Position numbers and translations under genes: made by a program | The notes under the pieces: generated by a model | What the model was told of the DNA's origin: nothing | Seen by the model: the letters and a program-made list of their open reading frames with translations, nothing else | Databases searched by the model: none | Source: Bacteroidota bacterium | GTDB taxonomy: Bacteria; Bacteroidota; Bacteroidia; B-17B0; Aurantibacillaceae | Assembly: GCA_019638705.1 (NCBI GenBank) | Contig: JAHBTI010000008.1 | Span: forward strand, 1 to 64,000 | Length of the DNA: 64,000 nt | Direction: 5' to 3' | In this document: in pieces, positions 23,359 to 33,389 of the stretch | Numbering within the stretch: the stretch's first letter is position 1 | How the letters are laid out: each line of letters starts with the position of its first letter

Positions 23359-25275
23359 TTACTCTTTAATCAGAATAATGCTTTGTTGCCGTTCTTCGGA
23401 AACTGCTTTCATTAAATATTGCCCTGAACTTTGAGCGTTGAGATTAATCACATTTTCTCCTGATTTCACTTCTTGTTTCAAAACAACTTTTCCTTGAATA
23501 TCGTATATCAGCACAGTCATTTCTTTTTCTGTTTTTACGGTAAACTCGCCCTTACTCGGATTAGGGTAAACTATCCACTCTATACTTTTACCCTGTAATT
23601 CATTTACGCCCACACAGGCAAAAACCTGTACTGCCACAGTTGCTGTTTTTTCGCAGCCGCCGGTGTTTGTTCCGGTTACGGTATAAACAACAGTACCCGG
23701 TGGCGTGTTAGTAAAACTTACGGTAATTAAAGAAGCAGTTGCTCCGCTGCTCCATAAATAATCATCCGCCCCGTTTACTGTCAGGCTAACGGTTTCCGTT
23801 CTGCATACTTCGTTGCTGGAAACAGCGGCACTTGTTTTTGGCATGGAAAGTACCGTAAGCTGACACACCGCAGGAATGCCGGCACAACCGTCCACCGTAG
23901 AATTTACAGTATAATCATACACGCCCTCAGGTGGACTGACTACTTCAGCACCGCCTTGCGAATACACATAAATGCCCCCACCCGAAGGAGAAAGACTAAA
24001 ACTTTCGCCCGCGCAAATTTTGCCGGTATTTGCCGAAATAGTTGGTGTCGGTTTCACGGTTACTAACTTAACGGCAGTATTACTTGATAAACAGCCGTAG
24101 CTGCTTGTGCCGGTTAAAGAATAGGCGGTGGTGGCATCGGGTATAAATGTGTAAGAAGAAGCTGAAAACGTGATGCCGCCGGGCTCTAAGGTGTAATCTG
24201 CCGCACCCCCAACCGACATGGTTGCCGAGCCGCCCGAGCATACAGCCGAAGGATAAACAGACCAAATATTTACAACCGGTGCAGCAGCTGCGGTAACGTT
24301 TAAGGTTAATGGAAGCGAGGTAACACAATTATAAGGTGAGGGTGCGGTATAAGTTGCCGTTACACTCAGCAGCCCCGAGCCGTTTACGGTGGTGCTTATT
24401 ATATCAGTACCGTTACCTGTTGTGCCTGTCCAGCTTCCGGGTGTTGTCCAGTTATACGCTGTTGCATTTGGCGTAGCAAGGGCATCTATGGTATAAGTAG
24501 CCGGTGTGCCCACACATAATATTGTAGGTCCTCCGATAGCCACCGGCGCGGGTGCGGGCGGCACGGGAATAAAACGCCAGGCATCGTTTACAGCCGTCCA
24601 TGAGGTATTGTTGCGTCCCGGCACGGCAGTTCCCATAGTTCCCGAAGCATTTTCAATGCCCTGGGTGCTGGTAGCATACGAGTCATTTAACGTAGCAACG
24701 GAATAGCTGTGTATTTCTATAACATTGCTTGTTTCATACAATACAATCTGCCCTGTGTTAAAATTAGTTGGAAATGAAAAAAAATAACCCGGCACACCGT
24801 CGTATGTTACTATAAACGTACGGTTAGGGGCTGTACCCACAGTAGTGTATGAAATAGAACCGTAAGTCGTGTAATCCATATCCGTTTGATTAAGAGCCAC
24901 CATGGCATTTGGGGCTGTTTGGCTCGGAAAGGACTGAACAGGGTCGGCATATCCGGTGGCTATGGCAGGTGTGCCATTGTTAAATTGAATAAAACCGTTG
25001 GTACATATCCAAACATCGGTATATGTGGTACAGTAGTAATCAAAATTAAAGCCTATGGGAATTAAAGGCGATACGCCGTCGTCAGGGTTTACGCCCGAGG
25101 GATTAAACGAAGAAAAGGGCGAAACTGAAAACGAAAGCGGTGACATAGTGTTGCCTGTCGGAAAAAGCGAATAACTGATAGGCATTACAGTATAATTGGA
25201 ACAAGCCGCCACACATTGCGCCTGACTTTGATAAAAAAAAGCCAAACCGCACACAGAGAGTAAAAATTTTTTCAT
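23359..25275 (-). CDS. secreted multi-domain protein with T9SS type A sorting domain
   Basis: 638 residues. Signal peptide ends SQAQ. The first ~230 residues form a beta-rich domain (VWICTNGFIQFNNG..., VIEIHSYSVATL) seen in surface proteins of Bacteroidota; then three or four Ig/PKD-like repeats, each with a pair of Cys and TY-x-x-x-TG ends; the last ~75 residues are the sorting domain (EWIVYPNPSKGEFTV...VINLNAQSSGQYLMK). Likely an adhesin or surface structural protein. No catalytic motif seen. Codon use resembles its neighbours. Confidence 0.85.
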   Translation of the reverse strand: MKKFLLSVCGLAFFYQSQAQCVAACSNYTVMPISYSLFPTGNTMSPLSFSVSPFSSFNPSGVNPDDGVSPLIPIGFNFDYYCTTYTDVWICTNGFIQFNNGTPAIATGYADPVQSFPSQTAPNAMVALNQTDMDYTTYGSISYTTVGTAPNRTFIVTYDGVPGYFFSFPTNFNTGQIVLYETSNVIEIHSYSVATLNDSYATSTQGIENASGTMGTAVPGRNNTSWTAVNDAWRFIPVPPAPAPVAIGGPTILCVGTPATYTIDALATPNATAYNWTTPGSWTGTTGNGTDIISTTVNGSGLLSVTATYTAPSPYNCVTSLPLTLNVTAAAAPVVNIWSVYPSAVCSGGSATMSVGGAADYTLEPGGITFSASSYTFIPDATTAYSLTGTSSYGCLSSNTAVKLVTVKPTPTISANTGKICAGESFSLSPSGGGIYVYSQGGAEVVSPPEGVYDYTVNSTVDGCAGIPAVCQLTVLSMPKTSAAVSSNEVCRTETVSLTVNGADDYLWSSGATASLITVSFTNTPPGTVVYTVTGTNTGGCEKTATVAVQVFACVGVNELQGKSIEWIVYPNPSKGEFTVKTEKEMTVLIYDIQGKVVLKQEVKSGENVINLNAQSSGQYLMKAVSEERQQSIILIKE

Positions 25276-25397
25276 AACAAAACGAATTATAAAGTTGAAA
25301 ACGCAAGGTAGAGATTTCCGCTTGTTTTTTTACGGATTTTAACATTTCAGAAAAAATTTAACATTTTTTTAATAAATTCCTTAACACTTTTTTGAGT

Positions 25398-25414
25398 TTG
25401 GCACGATATTTGCA
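25398..25414 (+). promoter_or_regulatory. sigma-54-type promoter
   Basis: TTGGCACG, 4 bases, TTGCA: the -24 GG is 25400-25401 and the -12 GC is 25412-25413, matching the YTGGCACG-N4-TTGCW consensus at every fixed position. The start codon at 25465 would leave a leader of about 40 bases. A one-mismatch TAnnTTTG box overlaps it, so sigma-54 control is likely, not proven. Confidence 0.65.
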
Positions 25415-25464
25415 ATACTAAGGGAAAGTAATTCACAGATTATAAATTAAAAAACAAACAAATC

Positions 25465-28400
25465 ATGAACACAATTAAAAAAACGCTCTTGTTGTTTGCC
25501 GCTCTTGTAATAATCGGCAACAGTTTACAAGCACAAAATCAGGCATTTGAGCCTCAGCAAGCACCGCTTGACCCGGTGTATTTCCATGTCTTTGACAAGG
25601 ACTCGCTAAAGGGTTTTGACGAACCTGCCGCAAGAAAATATCTCCTTGACAACCAGTACTATGGGAGGGAAGTTGCGATAGCGATGTATCACCACAAACG
25701 GGAGTACATTAAGCAAAAGTACAACATTGTTTCAGCCCCTGTGCCGAGCAGCAATCACAGATTGCCTGTTGCCCGCACCGTAGTTGCAGGCTGCATCAAC
25801 GAAGATTTTGAAGCATCTGCTTCAGCATCAATTACTTCTTCCGGACAAATTGCAGGTTGGTCAGTTTTTTCGGGTTCAATTGTATCTTCGCAAAATCTTT
25901 GTAATATAGAGCCTGCTATGGGAGAGGCTACTGGTATTTCGGAGTTGATAGACTGTTCTGCTCCCGGAGGGTACATAGACCCGACCATAGGTCCTGCTTA
26001 CCCTCTTTATTCCGTATTTGGCTCGGGTGCACCCAATGCTAACGCGGCGGCGGTAAATCCGCAAGTATCCACTAATTTTTTCGGTAACAAAATTTTACGT
26101 TTAAACAACTATGGCGCCGGCAGTGATAATCAGGTTTGGGGAGGCAGTCACAAAAGCAAAGAAACGTTAGTTAAAACCTTTGCGGTAACACCTCAAAACG
26201 CTTTGTTCCGTTTTGCCTATATCTCGGTAATGGCACCCGGACACAGTTGCTGCGACGGCAGCGGTTCAAAATTAAATATGTATGCCAATGGTAATCCCAT
26301 TGCCTGCCCTGCTTTTTCCATTTATGCACCAAGCAGTTCCTGCTTAACCGGTAATGCCCAAGATGTTCAATATTATATTGGCGGTAGTGGTACTAACAGC
26401 GGTAATCCTTATAACCCTGCTACAAATAATGCTGGTGGTAATAATGTGTATAACAAATGGAGGATTATGTCGGTGGACTTAACGCAATACATTGGCGGAA
26501 ATGTTACGTTTGAACTGACTGCTTACGATTGTAATGTTGCCGGACACCTCGGCTATATATATGTTGATGCCCAATGCGGACCAATGACCATTACGGGCAA
26601 CGGTAAAGAATTTGAGACTACCATTGCCGTTACCCCAAGCGTGAACACCTGCGGTGCTTATGGTGCAACCTTGTGTGCCGCTGACGGTATGGAGTTTTAC
26701 GCATGGGCAGGACCGGGTTTACCTGCGGGTGCAGGTGTGCCAAGTCCCACCAACCAGTGTATCACCACTACCCTTTCTGCAACTTACACTTTGTACTTTA
26801 CACCTCCGGGCGCTTGCGGCACATTTACCCGCTTGGTGCAAACCACCGTTGGTAATCCGCCTGTATTGTTGGGAAGCAACGTACAGGCAAGTTGCGGACA
26901 AACCGTATCTACCGCAGCACTTCAAGCCAATGGTTCTCTTCTTGGCGCACCGGGTACTTATACCATTACCTGGAATCCGCCGCCCTCTGTTTCTTTAAGT
27001 CAAAATTCGCTCACGGGTACTTATCTCGTACCGCCGCCTATGGCACCTGCCACGCAGGTGACAGTTACAGCTATAGATACGATAGGTTGTTTTACCCATC
27101 TTTACTTCACCGTTAATCCTACCGTGCCCTTACCAACCTTTACCGTTTACCCGAGTGCGGGTACTATGAGCATTACCTGCGACAGACCCGTAGTGGATTT
27201 GGCGGCAGTTTCCAATTACACTTACGGTGCTTTAAATATTCACTGGGTGGGACCTAATGTGAACACAACAGGAACAGTAGCAAGTTTTGCTGCCCCCGGC
27301 AACGTTACCGTTACCGTAAAAGATGTTGCATTTACCTGTGCGGTAGATACGGTGCTTACCATAGGTATTAATACCGTTGCGCCTACCGCAAATGTTGCCC
27401 CTCCATTACAGCAAATAGATTGTTCCAACCCTTTTGTGCAAACCGTTACCTTAACAGCAACAGGTCCCATGGCAAGTAACCCCAATCTTATGCATGTGGT
27501 GTCTTCGTCTGTGCTCAGCGGTTCTATGGCTATTGGTACAGGCTCGCAGGCACTTTATAACCCTGTGGCACAAAACGGAACAAATGCTTATGATTACTGG
27601 CTGATAAACAGCGTTTCGGGTTGTTCGACTCATGCTACTTTTACTGTAACCACTTCCGCAGACTTCCCTACCTTCTCTATTTCCAGCACCGGAACTTTAT
27701 CGGGGCAAGGTAACTATACGGTGGGGTGCAGCCCCTCACACCATCTTAATGTGATAAACATTGTAAATCCAAATACAATGCCTATAAACGGCGGTGGTAT
27801 GAATTTTGGTTTCCTTCCTCCGGGCAGCACAAGTACGGTAACTAACATAGGACCTTCCCAGTCCACCGTTGTGAGTATCCCCGGAACATGGACGGTGTTG
27901 GTAAATGACATCAGCAACAATTGTATTGCCTTTGCTCCTGTTACCATTGTTCAGAACACCATATCGCCCGACAGGTCGGTAATAGTGCCGCTTCAAGTGT
28001 TAGATTGCTTCACACCAAGCATCACACTTATGGGACAAACCACCAACTCGGCGGCTGCGTTTGCATGGCTAATTCCGGGTGGGCAAACTCAACCGGGCGA
28101 AAACATTACCATAAACACCACTACCAACATTGCCAGCTCAATAATTGGCAACTACACGTTGGAAGTTACAGACCAGAATAACGGCTGCAAGAGCTACTCG
28201 GTAGTGCCTATGCAACAAAACCTGTACCGCCCTGTGCCTAAAATATCGGTAACAACCAATACCATTACCTGTACAACACCTACGTTACAGTTAAGCAACT
28301 CCAGCACAAGCGGCATAACGCCTGCTTCGGGTTTTGCAACAAATAAAATTATTCAGGTGCAATTATGGGACGGACCTTCGCCGCAGCAAACGGTAACAGA

Positions 28401-29316
28401 AATCAGCAGTTATGTAGCCGCTGTACCGGGTGTTTATACCATGACGGTGAAAGACCTTAACAACGGCTGTAACTCCACCACTACCCTGCAAATACAAGAC
28501 GGCAGAGTGTACCCTGTGTTTATTCCGTCTAATCCGTTTGTGCTGGACTGCGGTGCTAAAACAACAAGCATTTTCCCTGCCATTACAGCCAGCTTAGCAT
28601 ACACTTACTCGTGGTTTGGTCCGGAAACTAACACCTTTGTGGGTTCTACCACCAACAAAACAGTAAATGTATCTTCTACAGGTGAATATGCTGTGCTGGT
28701 TACTAATCCTACCAGCGGTTGTGCAACCACCGGCACCTTGCTGGTTGTGGACGGAAATCTTACAGGAGGTTTTATACCAAGCAAAACACATATTTATGCG
28801 GGCGAGGAAGTTGTTTTCACCAACACAACCACTTCATCGCTTGGCAACACCAGTATTACTTCTGTATGGAGTTACGGTAACGGTGATACAGACACCTACA
28901 CCGATATGACAAGTGGTCGCGTGAAATACACACAACCGGGTAAATACATGGTACTTTTATATACCACAAAAGGACCGGGTGAAGCTGTTAATTGCAGAGA
29001 TATAGATACTGCTTACATTACGGTAGATATTCCTTCTAAATTAGACGTACCGAACGTATTTACGCCAAACGGAGACGGTGTAAACGATGTGTTCTTCTTA
29101 AAAGCTGCCAACCTTATCAGCATAGAAATGGTTATTTATGACCGCTGGGGGCACATGGTGTATGAAGTAACCAGCGAAACAGGCAACATTGCCTGGGACG
29201 GTAAAAACATCTACGGCAAAGATGCTGCCGCAGGAACTTACTTCTATATCCTTAAAGCTAAAGGGAAAGACGATAAAGATTACGACCAAAAAGGAACTAT
29301 TACCTTAGCTCGCTAA
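25465..29316 (+). CDS. giant secreted protein with gliding-type C-terminal domain (CHU_C / T9SS type B)
   Basis: 1283 residues. The signal peptide (LLLFAALVIIGNSLQAQ) is followed by a ~130-residue N-terminal region and a jelly-roll-like domain with clustered Cys (GHSCCDGSGSK, AYDCNVAGHLGYIYVDAQCG). Eight or so Ig-like repeats follow, with NTI-T-CTTP-type motifs, then a PKD-like domain (GNGDTDTYTDMTS...YTQPGKYMVLLYT). The C-terminus has the gliding-associated signature VFTPNGDGVNDVF and IYDRWGHMVYE, used for T9SS export and surface attachment. Likely a giant adhesin. It has a sigma-54-type promoter and its own terminator. Confidence 0.9.
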   Translation: MNTIKKTLLLFAALVIIGNSLQAQNQAFEPQQAPLDPVYFHVFDKDSLKGFDEPAARKYLLDNQYYGREVAIAMYHHKREYIKQKYNIVSAPVPSSNHRLPVARTVVAGCINEDFEASASASITSSGQIAGWSVFSGSIVSSQNLCNIEPAMGEATGISELIDCSAPGGYIDPTIGPAYPLYSVFGSGAPNANAAAVNPQVSTNFFGNKILRLNNYGAGSDNQVWGGSHKSKETLVKTFAVTPQNALFRFAYISVMAPGHSCCDGSGSKLNMYANGNPIACPAFSIYAPSSSCLTGNAQDVQYYIGGSGTNSGNPYNPATNNAGGNNVYNKWRIMSVDLTQYIGGNVTFELTAYDCNVAGHLGYIYVDAQCGPMTITGNGKEFETTIAVTPSVNTCGAYGATLCAADGMEFYAWAGPGLPAGAGVPSPTNQCITTTLSATYTLYFTPPGACGTFTRLVQTTVGNPPVLLGSNVQASCGQTVSTAALQANGSLLGAPGTYTITWNPPPSVSLSQNSLTGTYLVPPPMAPATQVTVTAIDTIGCFTHLYFTVNPTVPLPTFTVYPSAGTMSITCDRPVVDLAAVSNYTYGALNIHWVGPNVNTTGTVASFAAPGNVTVTVKDVAFTCAVDTVLTIGINTVAPTANVAPPLQQIDCSNPFVQTVTLTATGPMASNPNLMHVVSSSVLSGSMAIGTGSQALYNPVAQNGTNAYDYWLINSVSGCSTHATFTVTTSADFPTFSISSTGTLSGQGNYTVGCSPSHHLNVINIVNPNTMPINGGGMNFGFLPPGSTSTVTNIGPSQSTVVSIPGTWTVLVNDISNNCIAFAPVTIVQNTISPDRSVIVPLQVLDCFTPSITLMGQTTNSAAAFAWLIPGGQTQPGENITINTTTNIASSIIGNYTLEVTDQNNGCKSYSVVPMQQNLYRPVPKISVTTNTITCTTPTLQLSNSSTSGITPASGFATNKIIQVQLWDGPSPQQTVTEISSYVAAVPGVYTMTVKDLNNGCNSTTTLQIQDGRVYPVFIPSNPFVLDCGAKTTSIFPAITASLAYTYSWFGPETNTFVGSTTNKTVNVSSTGEYAVLVTNPTSGCATTGTLLVVDGNLTGGFIPSKTHIYAGEEVVFTNTTTSSLGNTSITSVWSYGNGDTDTYTDMTSGRVKYTQPGKYMVLLYTTKGPGEAVNCRDIDTAYITVDIPSKLDVPNVFTPNGDGVNDVFFLKAANLISIEMVIYDRWGHMVYEVTSETGNIAWDGKNIYGKDAAAGTYFYILKAKGKDDKDYDQKGTITLAR

Positions 29317-29337
29317 TTAACAGCGTTTGATACTCTT

Positions 29338-29377
29338 AAAAAATCCCGACCGTAAATTTATGGTCGGGATTTTTTTA
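29338..29377 (+). terminator. terminator after the gliding-type protein gene
   Basis: Stem AAATCCCGACC / GGTCGGGATTT with loop and T7 tail, 20 bases after the stop. Confidence 0.85.
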
Positions 29378-29405
29378 TTATTCGTTTTGTAATCGTAAAA
29401 AATCT

Positions 29406-29413
29406 TACATTTG
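29406..29413 (+). promoter_or_regulatory. -7 promoter box of sucC
   Basis: TACATTTG, exact TAnnTTTG, 38 bases before the start codon; a TTTG at 29386-29389 is a possible -33 box. Confidence 0.5.
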
Positions 29414-29451
29414 AAGCACTTAAAAATTTAGTAGAATACTCAATCTGTTTT

Positions 29452-30645
29452 ATGAACATTCACGAATATCAAGGAAAAAGCATTTTAAAAAGTTTTGGCG
29501 TGGCAGTGCAAGAAGGCATTGTAGCCGAAACTACTGAACAAGCCGCCGCTGCCGCAAAACAAATTATGGACACTTATAAATGCGACGGCGTGGTGGTTAA
29601 AGCCCAAATTCACGCGGGCGGACGCGGCAAAGGCGGTGGCGTAAAATTTGCTCCAAGTTTGGATAAAGCAAAAGAAGTTGCTTCCAACATTATAGGTATG
29701 CAGTTAATTACACCTCAAACATCAAAAGAGGGTAAAAAAGTGCATAAAGTATTAGTAGCGCAAGATGTGTATTACAAAGGTGCAAACGAACCAAAAGAAT
29801 TTTATATGAGTGTGCTGCTTGACCGTGCCAAAGGGCGCAATACCATTGTGTACAGCACCGAAGGCGGTATGGATATTGAACACGTTGCCGAACACACCCC
29901 CGAAAAAATCTGGAAAGAAGAAATAGACCCCCGCGTGGGCTTGCAAGGATTTCAGGCACGCAAAATTGCCTTTAATTTGGGCTTGAGCGGAAACGCGCAC
30001 AAAGACATGGTGAAATTTGTCAATTCACTTTACAAAGCCTACGAAAGCATTGATGCCTCTTTGTTTGAAATTAATCCTGTACTAAAAACTTCTGACGACA
30101 AAATTATTGCGGTGGACAGCAAAGTAACCTTTGACGACAATGCTTTGTACCGCCACCCTGATTATGCTGCCATGCGCGACATTACCGAAGAAGACCCGAC
30201 AGATGTGGAAGCAAGAAATGCTGAACTGAACTATGTGAAATTAGACGGCAACGTGGGTTGTATGGTAAACGGCGCAGGTTTGGCAATGGCTACCATGGAC
30301 ATTATTAAACTGAGCGGCGGCGAACCTGCCAACTTTTTAGATGTGGGCGGCACAGCCAATGCAGAGCGTGTTGAAAAAGCATTTCGCATTATTTTAAAAG
30401 ACAAAAACGTAAAAGCTATTTTGGTAAATATTTTTGGCGGCATTGTGCGTTGCGACCGTGTGGCGCAAGGCATTGTGGACGCATACAAAAATATGGGCAA
30501 TATTGAAGTGCCGATTATTGTGCGCCTGCAAGGCACAAACGCCGATTTGGCTAAAAAACTCATTGACGAGTCAGGTTTAAAAGTATATTCGGCAATTGAA
30601 TTTCACGAAGCAGCCGCTTTGGTAAACAAACTATTAAAAGCATAA
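29452..30645 (+). CDS. sucC: succinyl-CoA ligase (ADP-forming) beta subunit
   Basis: 397 residues, full length. ATP-grasp and CoA-ligase features: MNIHEYQGKSILKSFGV, AGGRGKGGGVKFA near residue 50, NGAGLAMATMDIIK near residue 274, DVGGTANAERVEKAF near residue 300, and NIFGGIVRCDRVA near residue 326. It couples succinyl-CoA cleavage to ATP synthesis in the TCA cycle. The alpha subunit gene (sucD) is not beside it, which is common in Bacteroidota. Confidence 0.95.
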   Translation: MNIHEYQGKSILKSFGVAVQEGIVAETTEQAAAAAKQIMDTYKCDGVVVKAQIHAGGRGKGGGVKFAPSLDKAKEVASNIIGMQLITPQTSKEGKKVHKVLVAQDVYYKGANEPKEFYMSVLLDRAKGRNTIVYSTEGGMDIEHVAEHTPEKIWKEEIDPRVGLQGFQARKIAFNLGLSGNAHKDMVKFVNSLYKAYESIDASLFEINPVLKTSDDKIIAVDSKVTFDDNALYRHPDYAAMRDITEEDPTDVEARNAELNYVKLDGNVGCMVNGAGLAMATMDIIKLSGGEPANFLDVGGTANAERVEKAFRIILKDKNVKAILVNIFGGIVRCDRVAQGIVDAYKNMGNIEVPIIVRLQGTNADLAKKLIDESGLKVYSAIEFHEAAALVNKLLKA

Positions 30646-30673
30646 TTACAAACCATATCACAAACAAAATAAA

Positions 30674-31564
30674 ATGAAGAAATCAAGTCTATTATTTTTA
30701 TCCGCAATAACGGCTTTCTCGTTAAGCAGTTGCGGTGGCAGCAAAGCAGATGACTCTGAAATTGTTGCAGAAGATTCATCGGGTACAGAAACCAAGCAAG
30801 GTCCGGTTTCGGAAACATTTTTCCAAGTGCCTTCGCCGGGAGAAATGCTTACGTTTATTAAAACCGTAGCAAAAAAGGATAATAAAAACATTTCGTTTTT
30901 AAATAACCCTGCCAACGAAAAAAATTATACCGATACCAAATTAAGAGCGTTGAATTTTGGTATTTACAGTTGCGACCTGAGCTATTGCAGCATTTTTGAA
31001 ATCGGTTCGGAGGTATTGAAATATTTTAAAACCGTGAAAACCATGGGCGACCAAATCGGGGTTTCTACCGCCATTAAGCCCGAAATATTAAAACGTATTG
31101 AAAAAAACGTTGGTTCGCCCGACTCTTTGTCGGTAATTACCGATGATGTTTACTTTCAATCGTTTGAAGCGTTGGAAGAAAGCGAGCAAGGTTCTACTTT
31201 GGCTTTGGTTGTAGCAGGTGGTTGGTTAGAGAGTATTTTTATTGCCACCAATCTGGCTAATTTTGAAGAAAAAAGTCCGGTTATTGAACGTTTGGCTGAC
31301 CAAAAATACACGCTGGAAAACATGATTGAGTTTTTGAAAAAACACGAAGCAAACGATGCCAACGTAACTTCGGTGCGCGAAGACTTTGAATCCTTGCTGG
31401 CAGAGTTTAACAACATTGGCGAAACCGAGGCAAAAGCACTTAAAGCGGACGATGGCGCAAAAGTGTTTGGCGGTGGCAAACAATTAGTAATTAATCAGGA
31501 AACTTACAAGGCTATTACCGAAAAAATAAAATCAATCCGCAATTCATATACATTAACCAAATAA
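30674..31564 (+). CDS. lipoprotein of unknown function
   Basis: 296 residues. Lipoprotein signal ends FSLSSC (Cys 20), then a low-complexity acidic linker. The rest is mainly helical, with Cys pair YSCDLSYCSIF near residue 98 and a long helical C-terminal part (VREDFESLLAEFNNIGETEAKALK). I recognise no family. 28 bases after sucC and 13 bases before the next exported protein, with which it is probably cotranscribed. Confidence 0.65.
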   Translation: MKKSSLLFLSAITAFSLSSCGGSKADDSEIVAEDSSGTETKQGPVSETFFQVPSPGEMLTFIKTVAKKDNKNISFLNNPANEKNYTDTKLRALNFGIYSCDLSYCSIFEIGSEVLKYFKTVKTMGDQIGVSTAIKPEILKRIEKNVGSPDSLSVITDDVYFQSFEALEESEQGSTLALVVAGGWLESIFIATNLANFEEKSPVIERLADQKYTLENMIEFLKKHEANDANVTSVREDFESLLAEFNNIGETEAKALKADDGAKVFGGGKQLVINQETYKAITEKIKSIRNSYTLTK

Positions 31565-31577
31565 ATTTATCAGAGCT

Positions 31578-32057
31578 ATGAAATACGTTTTAACTATATT
31601 CTTATCGGCAGCATTAAGTGCTTCGGTATTTTCGCAAGCGTCAGTCTGCACAGGATTTCACAAAAAATACTGTGAAACAGAAAGTGCAAAAGGAGAAAGA
31701 TGGCAATACAACGCACAAAGCAAAAGCGGATTGTTTGACCAGGGTTCGTCGTCAAAATTGCGCTGCGTGGTTTACAAAGGCATGGATTACCGAATTACCG
31801 TTTGTTGCGAAACCATTTTGGGCGACAAAGTGAACTACAAAATTTTTGATTCGCGTACCAAAGAATTGTTGTTTGACAATGCTACCGCCGAAGACACTCA
31901 AATGTTCGAGTTTCAAAGCGCAAGTACCCGTCAGTTGTTAATTGAAGTGTTAGTGCCGAAAGGAGCTACCGACAAAGACAAGCACAAATCATCTCAAGAT
32001 GCCGCCTGCGTGGGACTTCTTATAGAACACAAGCAAGCAGACAAACAAGGTTTTTAA
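31578..32057 (+). CDS. small exported protein of unknown function
   Basis: 159 residues with a signal peptide ending SVFSQ. It has five or more Cys (VCTGFHKKYC, LRCVVYKGMDYRITVCCETI, ACVGLLIEHK) and a beta-rich look, so it is probably a disulfide-stabilised periplasmic or surface protein. No family recognised. Cotranscribed with the preceding lipoprotein, and followed by a terminator. Confidence 0.65.
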   Translation: MKYVLTIFLSAALSASVFSQASVCTGFHKKYCETESAKGERWQYNAQSKSGLFDQGSSSKLRCVVYKGMDYRITVCCETILGDKVNYKIFDSRTKELLFDNATAEDTQMFEFQSASTRQLLIEVLVPKGATDKDKHKSSQDAACVGLLIEHKQADKQGF

Positions 32058-32085
32058 TTTTGTTTGAAGCAATAATATTCCAATT

Positions 32086-32114
32086 AAAACCCAATCCACA
32101 CGGATTGGGTTTTT
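32086..32114 (+). terminator. terminator after the small exported protein gene
   Basis: Stem AAAACCCAATCC / GGATTGGGTTTT with a 4-base loop and T run. Confidence 0.8.
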
Positions 32115-32152
32115 AATTACCTTTACTTTCTCATTAAAAAAAATCCTCAATC

Positions 32153-32968
32153 ATGTCGGTTCATAAAGAGATAAAAAAAGTAACTACGCACACCTTGCTT
32201 GAAATGAAAAAACGCGGCGAGCGAATTTCCATGCTCACGGCGTATGATTTTACCATGGCGCGCATTATTGACGAAGCAGGCATTGATGTAATTTTGGTTG
32301 GCGACAGCGCAAGCAACGTTATGGCGGGACACGAAACCACGTTGCCCATTACGCTGGAACAGATGATGTATCACGCCGGCAGCGTGGTGCGTGCCGTAAA
32401 CCGCGCTTTGGTTATTGCCGATTTGCCTTTTGGTTCGTATCAGGCAAATTCCAAAGAAGCCTTACATTCTGCCATCCGCATGATGAAAGAAAGCGGTGCG
32501 CACGGCGTAAAAATTGAAGGCGGCAGAGAAATAAAAGAAAGCATTGAACGTATTTTAACGGCAGGCATTCCCGTAATGGGGCATTTGGGCTTAACGCCGC
32601 AAAGCATTTATAAATTTGGAACATACAGCGTGCGCGCCAAAGAGGAAGAAGAAGCCGAACGTTTGCTGGAAGATGCCAAGCTGCTGGAACAATACGGTTG
32701 TTTTGCTTTGGTGCTGGAAAAAATTCCTGCTGCATTGGCAAAGAAAGTGGCTGAAAGTATTTCTATTCCTGTGATTGGTATTGGTGCAGGCAATGGCGTG
32801 GACGGACAAGTTTTGGTGGTACACGATATGTTGGGAATGACTAACGAATTTAGCCCGCGATTTTTGCGCCGCTACGCAAATTTGTATGACACGATGAGTT
32901 CTGCTTTTAAACAATACAGCGCAGATGTAAAAAGTAAAAATTTTCCGAACGAAAACGAGCAGTATTAA
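32153..32968 (+). CDS. panB: 3-methyl-2-oxobutanoate hydroxymethyltransferase
   Basis: 271 residues. PanB motifs: [19 protein letters not shown] near residue 24, [20 protein letters not shown] near residue 45, DLPFGSY near residue 87, VKIEGG near residue 120, [10 protein letters not shown] near residue 142, and [16 protein letters not shown] near residue 206. It makes ketopantoate, the first committed step of pantothenate synthesis. panC is not adjacent. Confidence 0.95.
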   Translation: MSVHKEIKKVTTHTLLEMKKRGERISMLTAYDFTMARIIDEAGIDVILVGDSASNVMAGHETTLPITLEQMMYHAGSVVRAVNRALVIADLPFGSYQANSKEALHSAIRMMKESGAHGVKIEGGREIKESIERILTAGIPVMGHLGLTPQSIYKFGTYSVRAKEEEEAERLLEDAKLLEQYGCFALVLEKIPAALAKKVAESISIPVIGIGAGNGVDGQVLVVHDMLGMTNEFSPRFLRRYANLYDTMSSAFKQYSADVKSKNFPNENEQY

Positions 32969-33118
32969 ATTTCTGTTGGTGTTTTGTATTTTTCCGAATA
33001 CTCTTTTTGGGTGTTACAGTTTTTGTGTGGTGATAAGAGTTGGGGTAATTCTGTGGCAGTATGTAAACAACAGAAATTGTAAATAAAATTTGTAAATTCG
33101 AAACTTAAAAAGTTTGCT

Positions 33119-33388
33119 ATGCCTGTTATTTCAATGTTTTATGGTATTATAGTGATGATGTATTTTTTTGATACGGAAAGACACCATTTGCCACACATAC
33201 ACATAAAGTACGCTGAATATACTTGTGTTATTTGCATTACAGACAGCGAGATTTTGCAAGGAAGTTTGCCAAATAATAAATTGAGATTAATCTTAGCTTG
33301 GATAGAAATACATAGAGATGAACTTATGGCTAATTGGGAATTGGCTGTAAATGGCGCAGAATTATTTAAAATTAAACCTTTGCAATAA
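33119..33388 (+). CDS. DUF4160 protein
   Basis: 89 residues. The DUF4160 core is visible: ISMFYGIIVMMYFFDTERHHLPHIHIKY, with the FDxxxHHxPHIH stretch of the family. This protein is nearly always followed by a DUF2442 gene, as here (1 base gap). Their shared role is unknown; a toxin-antitoxin or regulator role has been proposed for related pairs. Short and compact, with no signal peptide. Confidence 0.7.
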   Translation: MPVISMFYGIIVMMYFFDTERHHLPHIHIKYAEYTCVICITDSEILQGSLPNNKLRLILAWIEIHRDELMANWELAVNGAELFKIKPLQ

Positions 33389-33389
33389 C

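Noticed and set aside
25405-25412. TAnnTTTG-like box overlapping the sigma-54 motif
   Set aside because: It has one mismatch, whereas the sigma-54 motif is complete, so I treat the latter as the better explanation.
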